Origin: an uncultured Acinetobacter sp.
Lineage (GTDB): Bacteria; Pseudomonadota; Gammaproteobacteria; Pseudomonadales; Moraxellaceae
Reading direction: 5' to 3'
Length of the DNA stretch: 64,000 nt
NCBI GenBank assembly: GCA_913777945.1
Contig: CAJYTY010000008.1
Location: 496,001 to 560,000 of the forward strand
The first letter of the stretch is position 1; each line of letters opens with the position of its first letter. The translations under genes were made by a program, and so were the position numbers. The notes below the pieces were generated by a model. It ran no database searches. It was not told where the DNA came from and saw only the letters and a list, made by a program, of their open reading frames with translations. This document shows, piece by piece, positions 38,582 through 48,598 of the stretch.

Positions 38582-38602
38582 AATCGTTTTTTATGGTGAG
38601 TT

Positions 38603-39151
38603 ATGTCGTTGCCCATTGAAATTGTCTCTAAAAATTTACAGCGAGAAAGACAAAAAGCTGGTTTGTCACTGGCAGAAGTAGCACGGCGCGCTGGAGTTGC
38701 AAAATCTACCTTATCGCAACTTGAAACTGCTCAAGGTAATCCAAGCCTTGAGACATTATGGGCGCTGTGTGTTGCACTGGATATTCCTTTTGCAAAATTA
38801 ATGGAAAGTCATAGCCCCCAGACTCAAATTATTCGATTTGGCGAAGGGCCATCGGTTTCATCCGAAGTAGCGCACTATCAGGCCATCCTTCTTGCGGTAT
38901 GTCCGACGGGTGCTCGTCGAGACCTATATATTTTAACCACGCAACCGGGAGAACCAAGATTAAGTCATCCACATCCGATTGGAAGTGTTGAGCACATTGT
39001 CATTATGAAAGGGCAAGCCAGAGTGGGGCTGACATCTGAGCCTAAGATTCTGAACGAGGGTGATTACATTTGTTATCCGGCCGATCAGGAACACATTTTT
39101 GAGGCCCTTGAAGCAGATACGCGTGCAATACTGATCTCTGAACAAAGATAA
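38603..39151 (+). CDS. XRE-family regulator with C-terminal cupin domain
   Basis: A 182-residue regulator. An N-terminal XRE helix-turn-helix (LSLAEVARRAGVAKSTLSQLE, residues 19-39) is joined to a cupin sensor domain (residues about 100-180) with HPHPIGSVEHIVIMKG and the later LNEGDYICYPADQEHIFEA. It is divergent from azlCD and likely controls that exporter and itself through the palindromes between them. The ligand is unknown; an amino acid is a reasonable guess. Confidence 0.9.
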   Translation: MSLPIEIVSKNLQRERQKAGLSLAEVARRAGVAKSTLSQLETAQGNPSLETLWALCVALDIPFAKLMESHSPQTQIIRFGEGPSVSSEVAHYQAILLAVCPTGARRDLYILTTQPGEPRLSHPHPIGSVEHIVIMKGQARVGLTSEPKILNEGDYICYPADQEHIFEALEADTRAILISEQR

Positions 39152-39263
39152 GGTCGATTGGACTTGTCTTAAACGCTTTTTTTGGTAAAAACCACATTCA
39201 TGCTTTGTGCAAAGCATGAATACATCTATAATTACCCGAATTTTAAGCTGTGGAATTAGATTC

Positions 39264-39947
39264 GTGAGTATTATTGTTGCCTTAGACGCAAAGAGCCAAT
39301 ATGACGCTTTGAGCATTGTAGATCAGCTCGATCCATCACTTTGTCGTGTCAAAGTAGGCAAGGAGCTATTTACTCACGATGGGCCGCAAACAGTCAGAAT
39401 TTTGCAAGATCGCGGTTTTGAACTATTCCTCGATTTGAAATTTCATGACATTCCAAACACCACAGCACAAGCCGTATGTGCGGCAGCAGATTTGGGGGTG
39501 TGGATGGTGAACGTTCATGCCTCGGGTGGTCGTAAAATGATGGAAACCTGCGTTGAACGTCTTAAGGCAGGAAACTATCAGACACAACTGATTGCTGTGA
39601 CTGTATTGACCTCGATGGGTCGTGAAGATTTACGTGATATTGGTCTAGATATTGAGCCGTCTGAACAGGTAAAACGCTTAGCTCAACTTACTAAAGAAAG
39701 CGGTCTTGATGGTGTGGTATGTTCGGCGCAAGAAGCAAAGATGTTGCGTGATCTTTTAGGTCAAGATTTTGCGTTGGTGACCCCAGGTATTCGACCTGAA
39801 GGCGCCAATGCTGATGATCAAAAGCGCATCGTGACACCGAAACAGGCCATGCTGGATGGCTCGACGCACTTGGTGATTGGTCGCCCAATCACGCGTGCAG
39901 AAAATCCAAATGAAATGCTGAAAAGTATTTTATCTAGCCTTGCTTAA
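39264..39947 (+). CDS. pyrF: Orotidine 5'-phosphate decarboxylase
   Basis: A 227-residue TIM-barrel enzyme that makes UMP from OMP. The catalytic [10 protein letters not shown] motif and the phosphate-binding TPGIRPEG and [10 protein letters not shown] motifs are present. The GTG at 39264 gives the family-typical start SIIVALDAK; the longer frame from 39207 adds an unconserved stretch. Its last four bases overlap the convergent exporter gene. Confidence 0.95.
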   Translation: MSIIVALDAKSQYDALSIVDQLDPSLCRVKVGKELFTHDGPQTVRILQDRGFELFLDLKFHDIPNTTAQAVCAAADLGVWMVNVHASGGRKMMETCVERLKAGNYQTQLIAVTVLTSMGREDLRDIGLDIEPSEQVKRLAQLTKESGLDGVVCSAQEAKMLRDLLGQDFALVTPGIRPEGANADDQKRIVTPKQAMLDGSTHLVIGRPITRAENPNEMLKSILSSLA

Positions 39948-40852
39948 AGCATAAGCACCAAACTCATCAGAATTGGTGCAAGCAATGACAGAATAATGCC
40001 GCTGACCATCGCATACGGCACATAATGTGTGCCGCATGACTGCTTGACCATGGCCAGCGTAGCATCCATCGATGTAGCGCCTGCGCTAGAAATTGCCGAG
40101 CGAGGGAATCGCCAGCCAAAACAATACATCAACAATATTGCAAAAATTTCGCGAAACAGATCGGTCAAGAGCGCCATTCCACCGAGTTCACTAGAATGTA
40201 GCTGTGTCAGTAAAATACCAGACATCGAGTACCAGCCGTACCCTTGGGAGAGCGCGAAGGTCTCTTTAAGTGAAAGGTCATGTAGAAAGTAATGACATCC
40301 CAACGCTGCCAAGCAAGACCCTAAAATTGCAGCACATGGCACCACCAGTATTTTCCAGCTGAGCCATGATCTGTCTAAGCGTGTAAAAGCCAGTTCAATC
40401 CCAATGAGGAAAATAAACAATAACAATAAATACCAGCTATTAAAGTGCGGATCCCAGTTTTGCCATAAACAGATGGCGCCAATAGCTCCCCCTAGCATTA
40501 AGGCCAGACAGGCATGACTGATATTTTTAATTGCGTTTAAAAATAGTGAAAATGAAATTTTACCTTGCACGCTATCACGATCTAAAAACTGATAGGCAAG
40601 CATACACACTACAAACGAAGCACATGTGGTCGTGAAAGCCAGAATCAGCGCAGTTGGCAAAATTTGTTGTGGATCTTTGAGCTGATGAAATGCAAAGCTA
40701 AATTCAAAAGCGACCGCCATAAGTAGCAAATAAGAAAAATAAGGCAGTACTTTAAATACAAGCTTCTGCAATGTTTGAGATAAACGAGGCCCCAAAAAAT
40801 AACCCAGAGTACCTACAATTAAAATTTGTGTAATAAGAAGAAGAGATTGCAT
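39944..40852 (-). CDS. LysO-family (YbjE-like) lysine exporter
   Basis: A 302-residue membrane protein with about eight to ten helices. The segments [34 protein letters not shown] and GATSMDATL match the LysO/YbjE family, which exports L-lysine and the analogue thialysine in E. coli. It is convergent with pyrF with a four-base overlap. Another amino acid substrate cannot be excluded. Confidence 0.87.
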   Translation of the reverse strand: MQSLLLITQILIVGTLGYFLGPRLSQTLQKLVFKVLPYFSYLLLMAVAFEFSFAFHQLKDPQQILPTALILAFTTTCASFVVCMLAYQFLDRDSVQGKISFSLFLNAIKNISHACLALMLGGAIGAICLWQNWDPHFNSWYLLLLFIFLIGIELAFTRLDRSWLSWKILVVPCAAILGSCLAALGCHYFLHDLSLKETFALSQGYGWYSMSGILLTQLHSSELGGMALLTDLFREIFAILLMYCFGWRFPRSAISSAGATSMDATLAMVKQSCGTHYVPYAMVSGIILSLLAPILMSLVLML

Positions 40853-40898
40853 GAAATAAGTAAGCTGTAGACAACTTACTTATTATGACGATCATCAA

Positions 40899-42410
40899 TT
40901 ATACTGCAATCTTTTTTGCATCCCGATTTGACCAGAGATGATAATCCGCGATATCAACTTTACGGGTTTGAAGCCAGTATTGCCAAGTATACGTTGGCCA
41001 GAGTGAAAAGTTTTTTCCTTCTTGGGTTTGATACCAACTGACACATCCTCCTGCTTGCCATACCGTACCTTGCAATTGCTGTTGAATTTTTTGATTGAAT
41101 CGATCTTGTTGTTCTTGTTTAACCTCAATGGCGCTGCATTGTGACAGGTCGACTTTTCTAATTAACTGTAGAATATAGTCGACTTGTGATTCAATCATGA
41201 AAATTACTGAATTGTGACCCAATACGGTATTGGGGCCGAGTAACTGAAACAGATTTGGAAAGCCTGCCGTACAAATACCATAATAGCTTTCTGGACCATT
41301 TTTCCACGCTGTTTTGAGTTCGATATTTTGCTTGCCATAGCATTCAAACTTTTTTAGATAAATGCGCGGATCGGTTACAAAGCCCGTGCCATAGATCAAA
41401 CAGTCAATGGGGCGTTCTTTACCGTCATTGGTCACTATGCTATGTGCTTTTAATTCCCGAATGCCGTCTGTAACAAGTTCTACATTTTCTCGATTAAACG
41501 TCGGGAAGTATTTGTTCGATATTAGAATTCGCTTACACCCCATGACAAAATCGGGTGTAAGTTTTTTGGCAAGTTGTTTATCTTTTACCTGATAACGAAT
41601 AAATGCTTCTGCCAGTTTTTGCCCGTATTTCATAATGGTGGGTTTAACAATCGGTACAACCCGCGATTCATTGCTCCAGTACAGTCGAGTACGATGCAGC
41701 TTGCGATACGCTTCAGAGTGTTTAAATAATGTTTGATCCAGCTTTGAATAATGTCGTTCATCGCGCGGAATTACCCATGCTGCGGTGCGCTGCATCACGT
41801 AAAGCTGTTTGACTTGAGGTGCAATTTCGGGGATATATTGAATTGCACTACCACCTGTGCCAATCGATGCAACATGTTTATTACTTAGATCGTAGCTGTG
41901 ATCCCATTGAGATGAGTGAAACACTTTTCCTTTGAATGTTTCAATGCCTTGAATATGCGGGATTTGCGGAACATGCAAAGGCCCCGAAGCAAAAATTAAG
42001 AATTGTGCTTGAAGTGGTGCTTCGTCTTTAATGTCGATATGCCAATAACATCCATCTTCATCATATTTTGCGCAAATGACTTCATGTTCAAAACGACAAA
42101 ATTCTTTGAATTGATAACGCGCTGCTAGATCTTGCATATATCCAAAAATTTCATCGGCTTGTGCATAGCGTTTAGACCAGTCAGTTTTGGGAGCGAATGA
42201 AAGGGAATACATATGCGACTGAACATCGCAGGCTGCCCCCGGATACTGATTGTCTCGCCATGTTCCACCTAAATCTGCTGCTTTTTCTAACACGACAAAA
42301 TCACGAATATTGTTTTGGAGTAGTCGAATGGCCATGGCTAAACCACCAAAACCTGCTCCAATAATGGCAATCTTTATTGTTTGAATCTTTTGATAGGATG
42401 CATGCTGCAT
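40899..42410 (-). CDS. Flavin-containing monooxygenase (Baeyer-Villiger type)
   Basis: A 503-residue FAD/NADPH enzyme. The FAD Rossmann motif is GAGFGG at residues 18-23, the NADPH Rossmann motif is GTGGSA near residue 190, and the Baeyer-Villiger fingerprint FxGxxxHxxxW is FKGKVFHSSQW. GGTWRDNQYPGAACDV is also typical. It inserts oxygen next to a ketone or oxidises a heteroatom; the substrate is unknown. An AraC-type regulator is transcribed divergently 153 bases away and is the likely controller. Confidence 0.9.
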   Translation of the reverse strand: MQHASYQKIQTIKIAIIGAGFGGLAMAIRLLQNNIRDFVVLEKAADLGGTWRDNQYPGAACDVQSHMYSLSFAPKTDWSKRYAQADEIFGYMQDLAARYQFKEFCRFEHEVICAKYDEDGCYWHIDIKDEAPLQAQFLIFASGPLHVPQIPHIQGIETFKGKVFHSSQWDHSYDLSNKHVASIGTGGSAIQYIPEIAPQVKQLYVMQRTAAWVIPRDERHYSKLDQTLFKHSEAYRKLHRTRLYWSNESRVVPIVKPTIMKYGQKLAEAFIRYQVKDKQLAKKLTPDFVMGCKRILISNKYFPTFNRENVELVTDGIRELKAHSIVTNDGKERPIDCLIYGTGFVTDPRIYLKKFECYGKQNIELKTAWKNGPESYYGICTAGFPNLFQLLGPNTVLGHNSVIFMIESQVDYILQLIRKVDLSQCSAIEVKQEQQDRFNQKIQQQLQGTVWQAGGCVSWYQTQEGKNFSLWPTYTWQYWLQTRKVDIADYHLWSNRDAKKIAV

Positions 42411-42563
42411 GATTTATTCCTTGGTTAAACCTTAAGCATGAGATTAAAGACTGCTATCTGTAAATTCCATGATTGCACTGCCATTAAAATTGATAGATTC
42501 GGCAATTAAAATTAATTGGTATTTATAGTAAAACATTTTGGTAGTTTTAATATAGTTGAAAGA

Positions 42564-43574
42564 ATGCAGCGCTCCATCCTCGGACTTATGTATCTTATCC
42601 AAGGTATGCGGAATGCGGGTATCGACGTAGATACACGCTTGGCATCCATTGGAATTAAGCTCGATGCAATCGATCCGAACTCGATCATTCATGACTCACT
42701 TGAGTGGGACATCCAGTATGTGATTGGAAAAGATGTTGCGCCTGAAAACGGACTGTTTATTGGGCAGCATTATGCATTGGCAGGTTATGGCCCTCTATTG
42801 ATGCTGCTTGTTACGAGTGACAGTATCCGCACAGCGATTTGTAAAGGCATTGAATATCAAAAACTGACTCATCTTTCAGGTGAGCTAGACCTAATCACGA
42901 CCGCAGCAAAAACTTCTTTGGTATACCGACCATCAGATTTAAACTCTTCAATAGGTTTGCTCAGAGCACAGTGTGAAGTCTCAGGCACTTATAAATTTAT
43001 TCAAGATATTTATAAAATGATGGGACTCATGGCGCCAGAGATTCGGGTTGAATTGCCATTTTCAGCACCTCAGGACCCTCAAATACTGCATCAATATTAC
43101 GATTATTATGGTCTTAATCTGCATTTTGGCCATACGTGTGCGGCTTTTAGTCTTGATGCGGATGTGTTGGATGTAAAAATTCCATCTGCCGATGCAATTA
43201 CGCATCGTGTATATGAGGTGAAATGTCAGACAGAAATTGAACGCTTAAATGCCGAGCAAAAAAAGCAACCACTGCTCGTGCAGCAAGTGCATGATTATCT
43301 GGAGTTACAACAAGGTGTTATTCCAACGATGGCAGAAACGGCTTTTGCGCTAAATATACCTGAGCGAACACTTCGACACCAATTACAGCAACACGACACC
43401 AGCTATAAAAAAATACGTGAACAGTTGATTAAGGATAAAGCACTCAAACTTATGGAATATAAAGAATACTCAATTGAAATGATTGCAGAATTGCTTGGTT
43501 ACTCTGAACCTGCTGCATTTAATCATGCATTTAAGCGATGGTTTGGACAAAGCCCCCGGCGCTATGGTAAATAA
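42564..43574 (+). CDS. AraC-family transcriptional regulator
   Basis: A 336-residue regulator. The N-terminal two-thirds resembles the arabinose-binding-like domain of the OruR/ArgR subgroup (GMRNAGIDVDTRLASIGI at the start), and the C-terminal 100 residues carry two helix-turn-helix motifs ending in SEPAAFNHAFKRWFGQSPRRY. I take ATG 42564, which has GAAAG upstream, rather than TTG 42516. It is divergent from the flavin monooxygenase gene, as is common for inducible oxygenases. Confidence 0.88.
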   Translation: MQRSILGLMYLIQGMRNAGIDVDTRLASIGIKLDAIDPNSIIHDSLEWDIQYVIGKDVAPENGLFIGQHYALAGYGPLLMLLVTSDSIRTAICKGIEYQKLTHLSGELDLITTAAKTSLVYRPSDLNSSIGLLRAQCEVSGTYKFIQDIYKMMGLMAPEIRVELPFSAPQDPQILHQYYDYYGLNLHFGHTCAAFSLDADVLDVKIPSADAITHRVYEVKCQTEIERLNAEQKKQPLLVQQVHDYLELQQGVIPTMAETAFALNIPERTLRHQLQQHDTSYKKIREQLIKDKALKLMEYKEYSIEMIAELLGYSEPAAFNHAFKRWFGQSPRRYGK

Positions 43575-43662
43575 GTTGTGTTGCATTATGCAGCTAAAGT
43601 TCTATATGTATTCAACCAACATCTAATATACTTTTCATCAGACCCAGATAGCACAGAACGAT

Positions 43663-44805
43663 ATGTCAAATAGTAGCGCTTCGCACAATACCGCTTTTAC
43701 GCCCTTATCGCCAGCAGAACGCTATGCACAAGCGCTAGCGTCCGGACAATTCATGCCAGATGAAGCTCAAGCCCAAGCGGTCAGTGAGCTTGAGCGTGTT
43801 TGGCAAGAACTGTTAAATCGTTATAAGGCATCTAAAAAGGCTTTTCGCCGTTTTCGCCGTCAAACTTCACCAAAAGGTGTATATATGTGGGGCGGTGTTG
43901 GACGTGGCAAAACTTGGCTGATGGATCAATTTTTTGAGTCAATTCCATTTCGTCGTAAAACACGCATGCATTTTCATCATTTCATGCAGCATGTACATCG
44001 TGAGCTCAACAAGCTTTCGGGGCAGCGCAATCCTCTCGATCAAGTTGCAGACAAAATTTATAAAGATGCCGTGATTATCTGCTTTGATGAGTTTTTTGTA
44101 TCGAATGTTACTGATGCCATGATCTTAAGTGACCTGTTTCAAAAGCTGTTTGCGCGTGGCGTGACTTTGGTGGCTACCTCGAATATTGCACCGGAAGGGT
44201 TATATAAAAATGGTATTCATCGTGATCGCTTTTTACCTACCATCGATTTATTGCAAAAAAACTGTACTATTTTAAATGTCGATGCAGGTGTGGATTATCG
44301 ACTTCGCGTTCTCAAGCAGGCACAACTGTTTAAATATCCGTTAAGTGCCGATGCAAGTGAATGGATGACACAGCGTTTTGAGGCAATTACCCGTTCACAA
44401 ACGGTTTCTCAAGAGCCGATTACCATTAATAATCGGATTGTCGAAACCTTAGGCCATACCGAAGATGTACTGTGGTGTGAATTTTCAGAATTGTGTGTTA
44501 AGCCACGTAGCCCAGCCGATTTTATTGAGATTGCCAATATCTACAATACAGTCTTGGTAAGCAATGTTCCGCATCTTAATGATTACCTCTCCGAAGGCAC
44601 ACGTCGTTTTATTTATCTGGTTGATGAATTTTACGATCGCGGCGTAAAGCTCCTACTTACTTCGCAAGATTCAATTATTGAGTTATACGAAGGCGAGAAA
44701 CTGGCGTTTGAAATTGAGCGAACCCGTTCGCGTTTGCTTGAAATGCAGTCGGACGATTATTTACACGCAGCTCACCGACAAATTGATGACGCAAAAACAT
44801 CATAG
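43663..44805 (+). CDS. zapE: Cell-division ATPase ZapE (AFG1-like)
   Basis: A 380-residue AAA-type ATPase. The Walker A motif is GGVGRGKTWLMD with the preceding YMW, and FDEFFVSNVTDAMIL is Walker B. TSNIAPEGLYKNGIHRDRFLP is a highly conserved ZapE/AFG1 segment. In E. coli it acts on FtsZ during division at low oxygen or high temperature. It stands alone, followed by a terminator. Confidence 0.94.
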   Translation: MSNSSASHNTAFTPLSPAERYAQALASGQFMPDEAQAQAVSELERVWQELLNRYKASKKAFRRFRRQTSPKGVYMWGGVGRGKTWLMDQFFESIPFRRKTRMHFHHFMQHVHRELNKLSGQRNPLDQVADKIYKDAVIICFDEFFVSNVTDAMILSDLFQKLFARGVTLVATSNIAPEGLYKNGIHRDRFLPTIDLLQKNCTILNVDAGVDYRLRVLKQAQLFKYPLSADASEWMTQRFEAITRSQTVSQEPITINNRIVETLGHTEDVLWCEFSELCVKPRSPADFIEIANIYNTVLVSNVPHLNDYLSEGTRRFIYLVDEFYDRGVKLLLTSQDSIIELYEGEKLAFEIERTRSRLLEMQSDDYLHAAHRQIDDAKTS

Positions 44806-44812
44806 TTAAAGA

Positions 44813-44837
44813 TAAGGCATTCATTTTGAATGCCTTA
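44813..44837 (+). terminator. Terminator of zapE
   Basis: Eleven-base stem TAAGGCATTCA / TGAATGCCTTA with a three-base loop, eight bases after the zapE stop and followed by AT-rich sequence. Confidence 0.75.
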
Positions 44838-45048
44838 TTATATTTAAATCCACATAAAAATTATTTTTCAAATCTGTTTAATAATCTAAAAATTTTGCTA
44901 TAACTAATCATGTTGTTTTGGATATGTTGAATAAACCAGCCAATTTTGGCTATTTTTTAACATGGATCATACTTTATATACTTTAAACCAAGAATTCAGT
45001 TTCTGAGATTGCAAGACACAACGAAGTAAATTGGGTGCTTAATTTTAC

Positions 45049-45071
45049 TGTGAAATGTTTGTTATTTCACA
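45049..45071. promoter_or_regulatory. Inverted repeat upstream of glcB, candidate operator
   Basis: TGTGAAAT-N7-ATTTCACA, eight-base perfect arms, about 80 bases before the glcB start and just upstream of the likely -10. The regulator is not identified. Confidence 0.45.
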
Positions 45072-45151
45072 ATGTGATTCTGCTATTCAGGATGGTATAA
45101 ATGGTTATACTAGAATCTCTTGTATAAAAAGTAGCAATATCAGGAAAGACG

Positions 45152-47314
45152 ATGACGGCACGTATTCAAAAAGGCAAGCTCGCGATTGCGAAAGAACTTT
45201 ACGATTTTATAGAAAATGAAGCGTTAACTGCTTCGGGGTTAGACAGTGAAACCTACTGGAAAAACTTTGAGCAGGTCGTTGTCGATCTGAGCCCAAAAAA
45301 TAAGGCACTTTTGGCGAAGCGAGATGATTTACAAGCTCAAATTGATGAATGGCATCGCAATAACACATTTGAACTAGGTGCTTATAAAGCCTTTCTCAAA
45401 GAAATTGGTTACTTATTACCTGAAGTCGAAGATTTTCAAATTACCACAGAGAATGTGGATGAAGAAATTGCACTGCTGGCTGGACCACAATTGGTGGTTC
45501 CTGTACGTAATGCACGCTATTCACTGAATGCTGCCAACGCGCGTTGGGGATCACTCTATGATGCGCTATATGGCTTTGATGTGATCTCTGAAGAAGGAGG
45601 AGCTGAGAAAGGTAAGGGATACAATCCTGCGCGCGGTGCAAAAGTGATTGCATTTGCAAAAAACTTTCTAGACGAAACATTCCCATTGGCACAAGGCTCT
45701 CATTCAGATGCAGTGAAATATAGCGTTGAGCACAATGCACTGGTGATTCAATTAAAATCTGGTGAAAGCACCACCTTGAAACATGAAGCCTTATTTGTTG
45801 GTTTTAATGGCGATGAACAAGCACCAACTGAAATCGTGCTTAAAAATAATGGTTTACATGTCATTATCGAAATTGATGCGACCAGTCCAATTGGTCAAAC
45901 AGATGCAGCAGGGGTGAAAGACCTTGTGCTTGAAGCTGCGATCACGACCATTCAGGATTTAGAAGATTCAGTCGCTGCGGTAGATGCAGAGGAAAAAGTC
46001 GAAGGTTATCGTAACTGGCTAGGGCTCATGCAAGGCACATTGCAAGAGTCAATTGAAAAAAATGGCAAAACTATCACACGTAAACTCAGTGAAGATCGTA
46101 CATGTAAAAACTTGATTGGTGGAACCACAACTTTACATGGCCGTTCGTTGATGCTGCTACGTAATGTGGGTCACCTGATGACTAACCCTGCAATTTTGGT
46201 TGATGGTGAAGAAATTTACGAAGGTATTATGGATGCCTTGATTACGCCACTGCTTTCCGTGGTGGATATTAAAGGTCAAAATACCATTAAGAACTCGCGC
46301 AAAGGGTCGATGTATATTGTTAAACCAAAAATGCATGGCCCAGAGGAGGTTGCATTTACGGTTGAGCTGTTTGAGCGCGTTGAAAAGGCGCTTGGCTTAC
46401 CTGAAAAATCGCTCAAAGTCGGTATTATGGATGAAGAGCGTCGTACTTCGGTCAACCTGAAAAACTGTATTGCCCAGGCCAAAGATCGTACCATCTTTAT
46501 TAATACAGGCTTCATGGACCGTACTGGTGATGAGATTCATACTTTCATGGAAGCCGGTCCTTTTGTTCGTAAGGGTGAGATCAAAGGACAAAAATGGTTC
46601 CCAGCTTATGAAAACCGCAATGTTATGATTGGTTTGCAAGCAGGTTTACGTGGAAAAGCACAAATTGGCAAGGGCATGTGGCCAAAACCAGACATGCTGC
46701 TAGACATGTATAACACCAAGATTGAACATCCTGAAGCAGGTGCATCATGTGCTTGGGTGCCTTCACCATCTGGTGCGGTGATCCATGCCATCCATTACCA
46801 TCAGTGCAATGTCACAGAGCGTCAACAAGAGCTGTTAAGTACACAGCCGATTTCACTTGATGACTTGCTGACACCACCATTAGCTACAGAAACCAACTGG
46901 TCTGCCGATGAAATTACCAAAGAGCTAGAAAATAACTGCCAAGGTATTCTTGGTTATGTTGTACGCTGGGTTGATTTAGGTGTGGGTTGTTCGAAAGTGC
47001 CAGACATTAATAACGTTGGTCTAATGGAAGATCGCGCGACTTTACGTATTTCCTCACAGCACGTTGCAAACTGGCTGCGTCACGGTATCGTGACAAAAGC
47101 ACAGGTTGAAGAGGTGCTTAAGCGTATGGCAAAAGTAGTGGATGAACAAAATGCCAATGATCCAGAGTACACGCCGATGTCGCCTGGATTTGAAGGAATT
47201 GCATTCCAAGCTGCTTCAGATTTGATTTTTAAAGGTGGTGAACAACCTTCAGGTTATACCGAACCTCTACTACATGCTGCACGTTTAAAACTTAAAGGTT
47301 ACACAGGTGATTAA
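45152..47314 (+). CDS. glcB: Malate synthase G
   Basis: A 720-residue monomeric enzyme that condenses glyoxylate with acetyl-CoA to malate. Diagnostic segments are [38 protein letters not shown] and the C-terminal HQCNV region. Length is that of isoform G rather than A. Isocitrate lyase is not adjacent. The enzyme supports growth on acetate and other two-carbon sources. A strong terminator follows. Confidence 0.97.
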   Translation: MTARIQKGKLAIAKELYDFIENEALTASGLDSETYWKNFEQVVVDLSPKNKALLAKRDDLQAQIDEWHRNNTFELGAYKAFLKEIGYLLPEVEDFQITTENVDEEIALLAGPQLVVPVRNARYSLNAANARWGSLYDALYGFDVISEEGGAEKGKGYNPARGAKVIAFAKNFLDETFPLAQGSHSDAVKYSVEHNALVIQLKSGESTTLKHEALFVGFNGDEQAPTEIVLKNNGLHVIIEIDATSPIGQTDAAGVKDLVLEAAITTIQDLEDSVAAVDAEEKVEGYRNWLGLMQGTLQESIEKNGKTITRKLSEDRTCKNLIGGTTTLHGRSLMLLRNVGHLMTNPAILVDGEEIYEGIMDALITPLLSVVDIKGQNTIKNSRKGSMYIVKPKMHGPEEVAFTVELFERVEKALGLPEKSLKVGIMDEERRTSVNLKNCIAQAKDRTIFINTGFMDRTGDEIHTFMEAGPFVRKGEIKGQKWFPAYENRNVMIGLQAGLRGKAQIGKGMWPKPDMLLDMYNTKIEHPEAGASCAWVPSPSGAVIHAIHYHQCNVTERQQELLSTQPISLDDLLTPPLATETNWSADEITKELENNCQGILGYVVRWVDLGVGCSKVPDINNVGLMEDRATLRISSQHVANWLRHGIVTKAQVEEVLKRMAKVVDEQNANDPEYTPMSPGFEGIAFQAASDLIFKGGEQPSGYTEPLLHAARLKLKGYTGD

Positions 47315-47331
47315 GTAAACAGTGTGTCGCG

Positions 47332-47361
47332 AAAAGCCGCAACATATGTTGCGGCTTTTTT
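47332..47361 (+). terminator. Terminator of glcB
   Basis: Perfect 12-base inverted repeat AAAAGCCGCAAC / GTTGCGGCTTTT around a four-base loop, with a T-run, 17 bases after the glcB stop. Confidence 0.9.
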
Positions 47362-47447
47362 ATCGATTTATGTGTAATCAATTGACCCTCAATCCGTCTC
47401 GGTTTTACACTAAGACACCAATCAAAATAGGTCATCAGACAACATTA

Positions 47448-48107
47448 ATGTGTGCCAATTTTAAACCGTTGACATTGGAGCAATTGAAACAACAGCAGTT
47501 GCCCATGATTGATTTTGAATATGTGGATGAGGTTTATCCGGGCTATAGCTTGCCATTAATGTTTAAAAAAGACAGTGAATATCAATGGCGCGAGGTCATG
47601 TTTGGTCTGGTACCTAAATGGGCAACAGATCTTACGATCGCCAAGAAAACTTATAATGCCAGAAGTGAAACGCTACTACAGAAAGCAAGTTTTTTTGAGC
47701 CAACCACCAAATGTCAATTTGGCGTGATTCCGGTCACTGAGTTTTATGAAGCCAAATATATTCAAGGCAAACCACAGCGTTGGTGTGTAAGGCGTAAGGA
47801 TAAAAAAGCGTTTTTTATTGCGGCACTTTATGAGATTTGCAAGATTGATGACCAAGTGATTCGTTCAGCGACCATGATTACCATGGATGCGATTGATCAT
47901 CCTATGATGAGAGAGTTCCATGAGCCAGGCGATGTAAAGCGCTCTGTAGTGGTGATTCCCGAAGAGCGCCTGGATCAGTGGCTTAGTTTGACCATTCCAG
48001 ATATTGAATCTTTTATTGAAGGTTTTCCAGTTGAAGAGTTTGAATGTGCCTATGTTCCTAAGCTCAATCGCACTAAGCAAACCAATCAACTGAATTTTTT
48101 TGATTAA
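47448..48107 (+). CDS. SOS response-associated peptidase (SRAP/YedK family)
   Basis: A 219-residue SRAP protein, related to YedK/HMCES, which crosslinks to abasic sites in single-stranded DNA through Cys2. Starting at ATG 47448 places the catalytic Cys at position 2 (MCANF). N70 in YNARSE, E101 in FYEAK and H158 in FHEPGD are the other expected site residues, though the usual HxRMP near the last is not kept. The frame is open upstream to 47322, but that part crosses the glcB terminator and is not conserved. The end overlaps the convergent MarR gene. Confidence 0.88.
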   Translation: MCANFKPLTLEQLKQQQLPMIDFEYVDEVYPGYSLPLMFKKDSEYQWREVMFGLVPKWATDLTIAKKTYNARSETLLQKASFFEPTTKCQFGVIPVTEFYEAKYIQGKPQRWCVRRKDKKAFFIAALYEICKIDDQVIRSATMITMDAIDHPMMREFHEPGDVKRSVVVIPEERLDQWLSLTIPDIESFIEGFPVEEFECAYVPKLNRTKQTNQLNFFD

Positions 48108-48598
48108 TTGGAAAGGTTTCTAAACAGGATTTTTAGGCCATCGATCATCTTTTCAATTTGCAAAGGCGTTAGACCTTCGAAAGACTGCTCCAGTACAGCG
48201 CCAGTCAAATCATTAATCTTGTGTATCATTTGCATACCATGATCGGTAAGCACTACACGTGTAATTCGAGCATCACCATCGCAAGAGTAGGTATTTACAT
48301 AGCCTTCATCTTTAAGTCGATAGACAATTTTGGTGGTCGTCGACATTTTTGAGATCACCATTTCAGACAGCTCTGAAACACTGGCATTAGGTCTTGAATA
48401 AAGTGCCAGCAAGATGCGGCGTCGTGAATTATCGAGACCGTATTTTTTTAGTACATTATCGATATTAATGACATATTGGGCATGAACTTGACTGATCCAG
48501 TAATAAGGAAAGTTATTTACGTCGAAGGACTTCTCTGATGGCAAGAAGCGATCATATTTTTTAGTCATACCTGCATCCTCAACAGTTTTAATTTTCAT
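48104..48598 (-). CDS. MarR-family transcriptional regulator
   Basis: A 164-residue winged-helix regulator. The DNA-binding part is RRRILLALYSRPNASVSELSEMVISKMSTTTKIVYRL with the wing VNTYSCDGDARITRVVLTDHG. Two starts are possible, at 48598 and ten codons inside at 48568. It overlaps the convergent SRAP gene by four bases. No divergent partner gene lies within 700 bases, so the target is unclear. Confidence 0.88.
   Translation of the reverse strand: MKIKTVEDAGMTKKYDRFLPSEKSFDVNNFPYYWISQVHAQYVINIDNVLKKYGLDNSRRRILLALYSRPNASVSELSEMVISKMSTTTKIVYRLKDEGYVNTYSCDGDARITRVVLTDHGMQMIHKINDLTGAVLEQSFEGLTPLQIEKMIDGLKILFRNLSN

Larger units (their letters stand above)
44806..45151. other. Intergenic region between zapE and glcB
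   Basis: A 346-base AT-rich gap containing the zapE terminator, an inverted repeat at 45049 and the glcB promoter region (a plausible -10 TATACT at 45106). No gene is evident. Confidence 0.5.
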
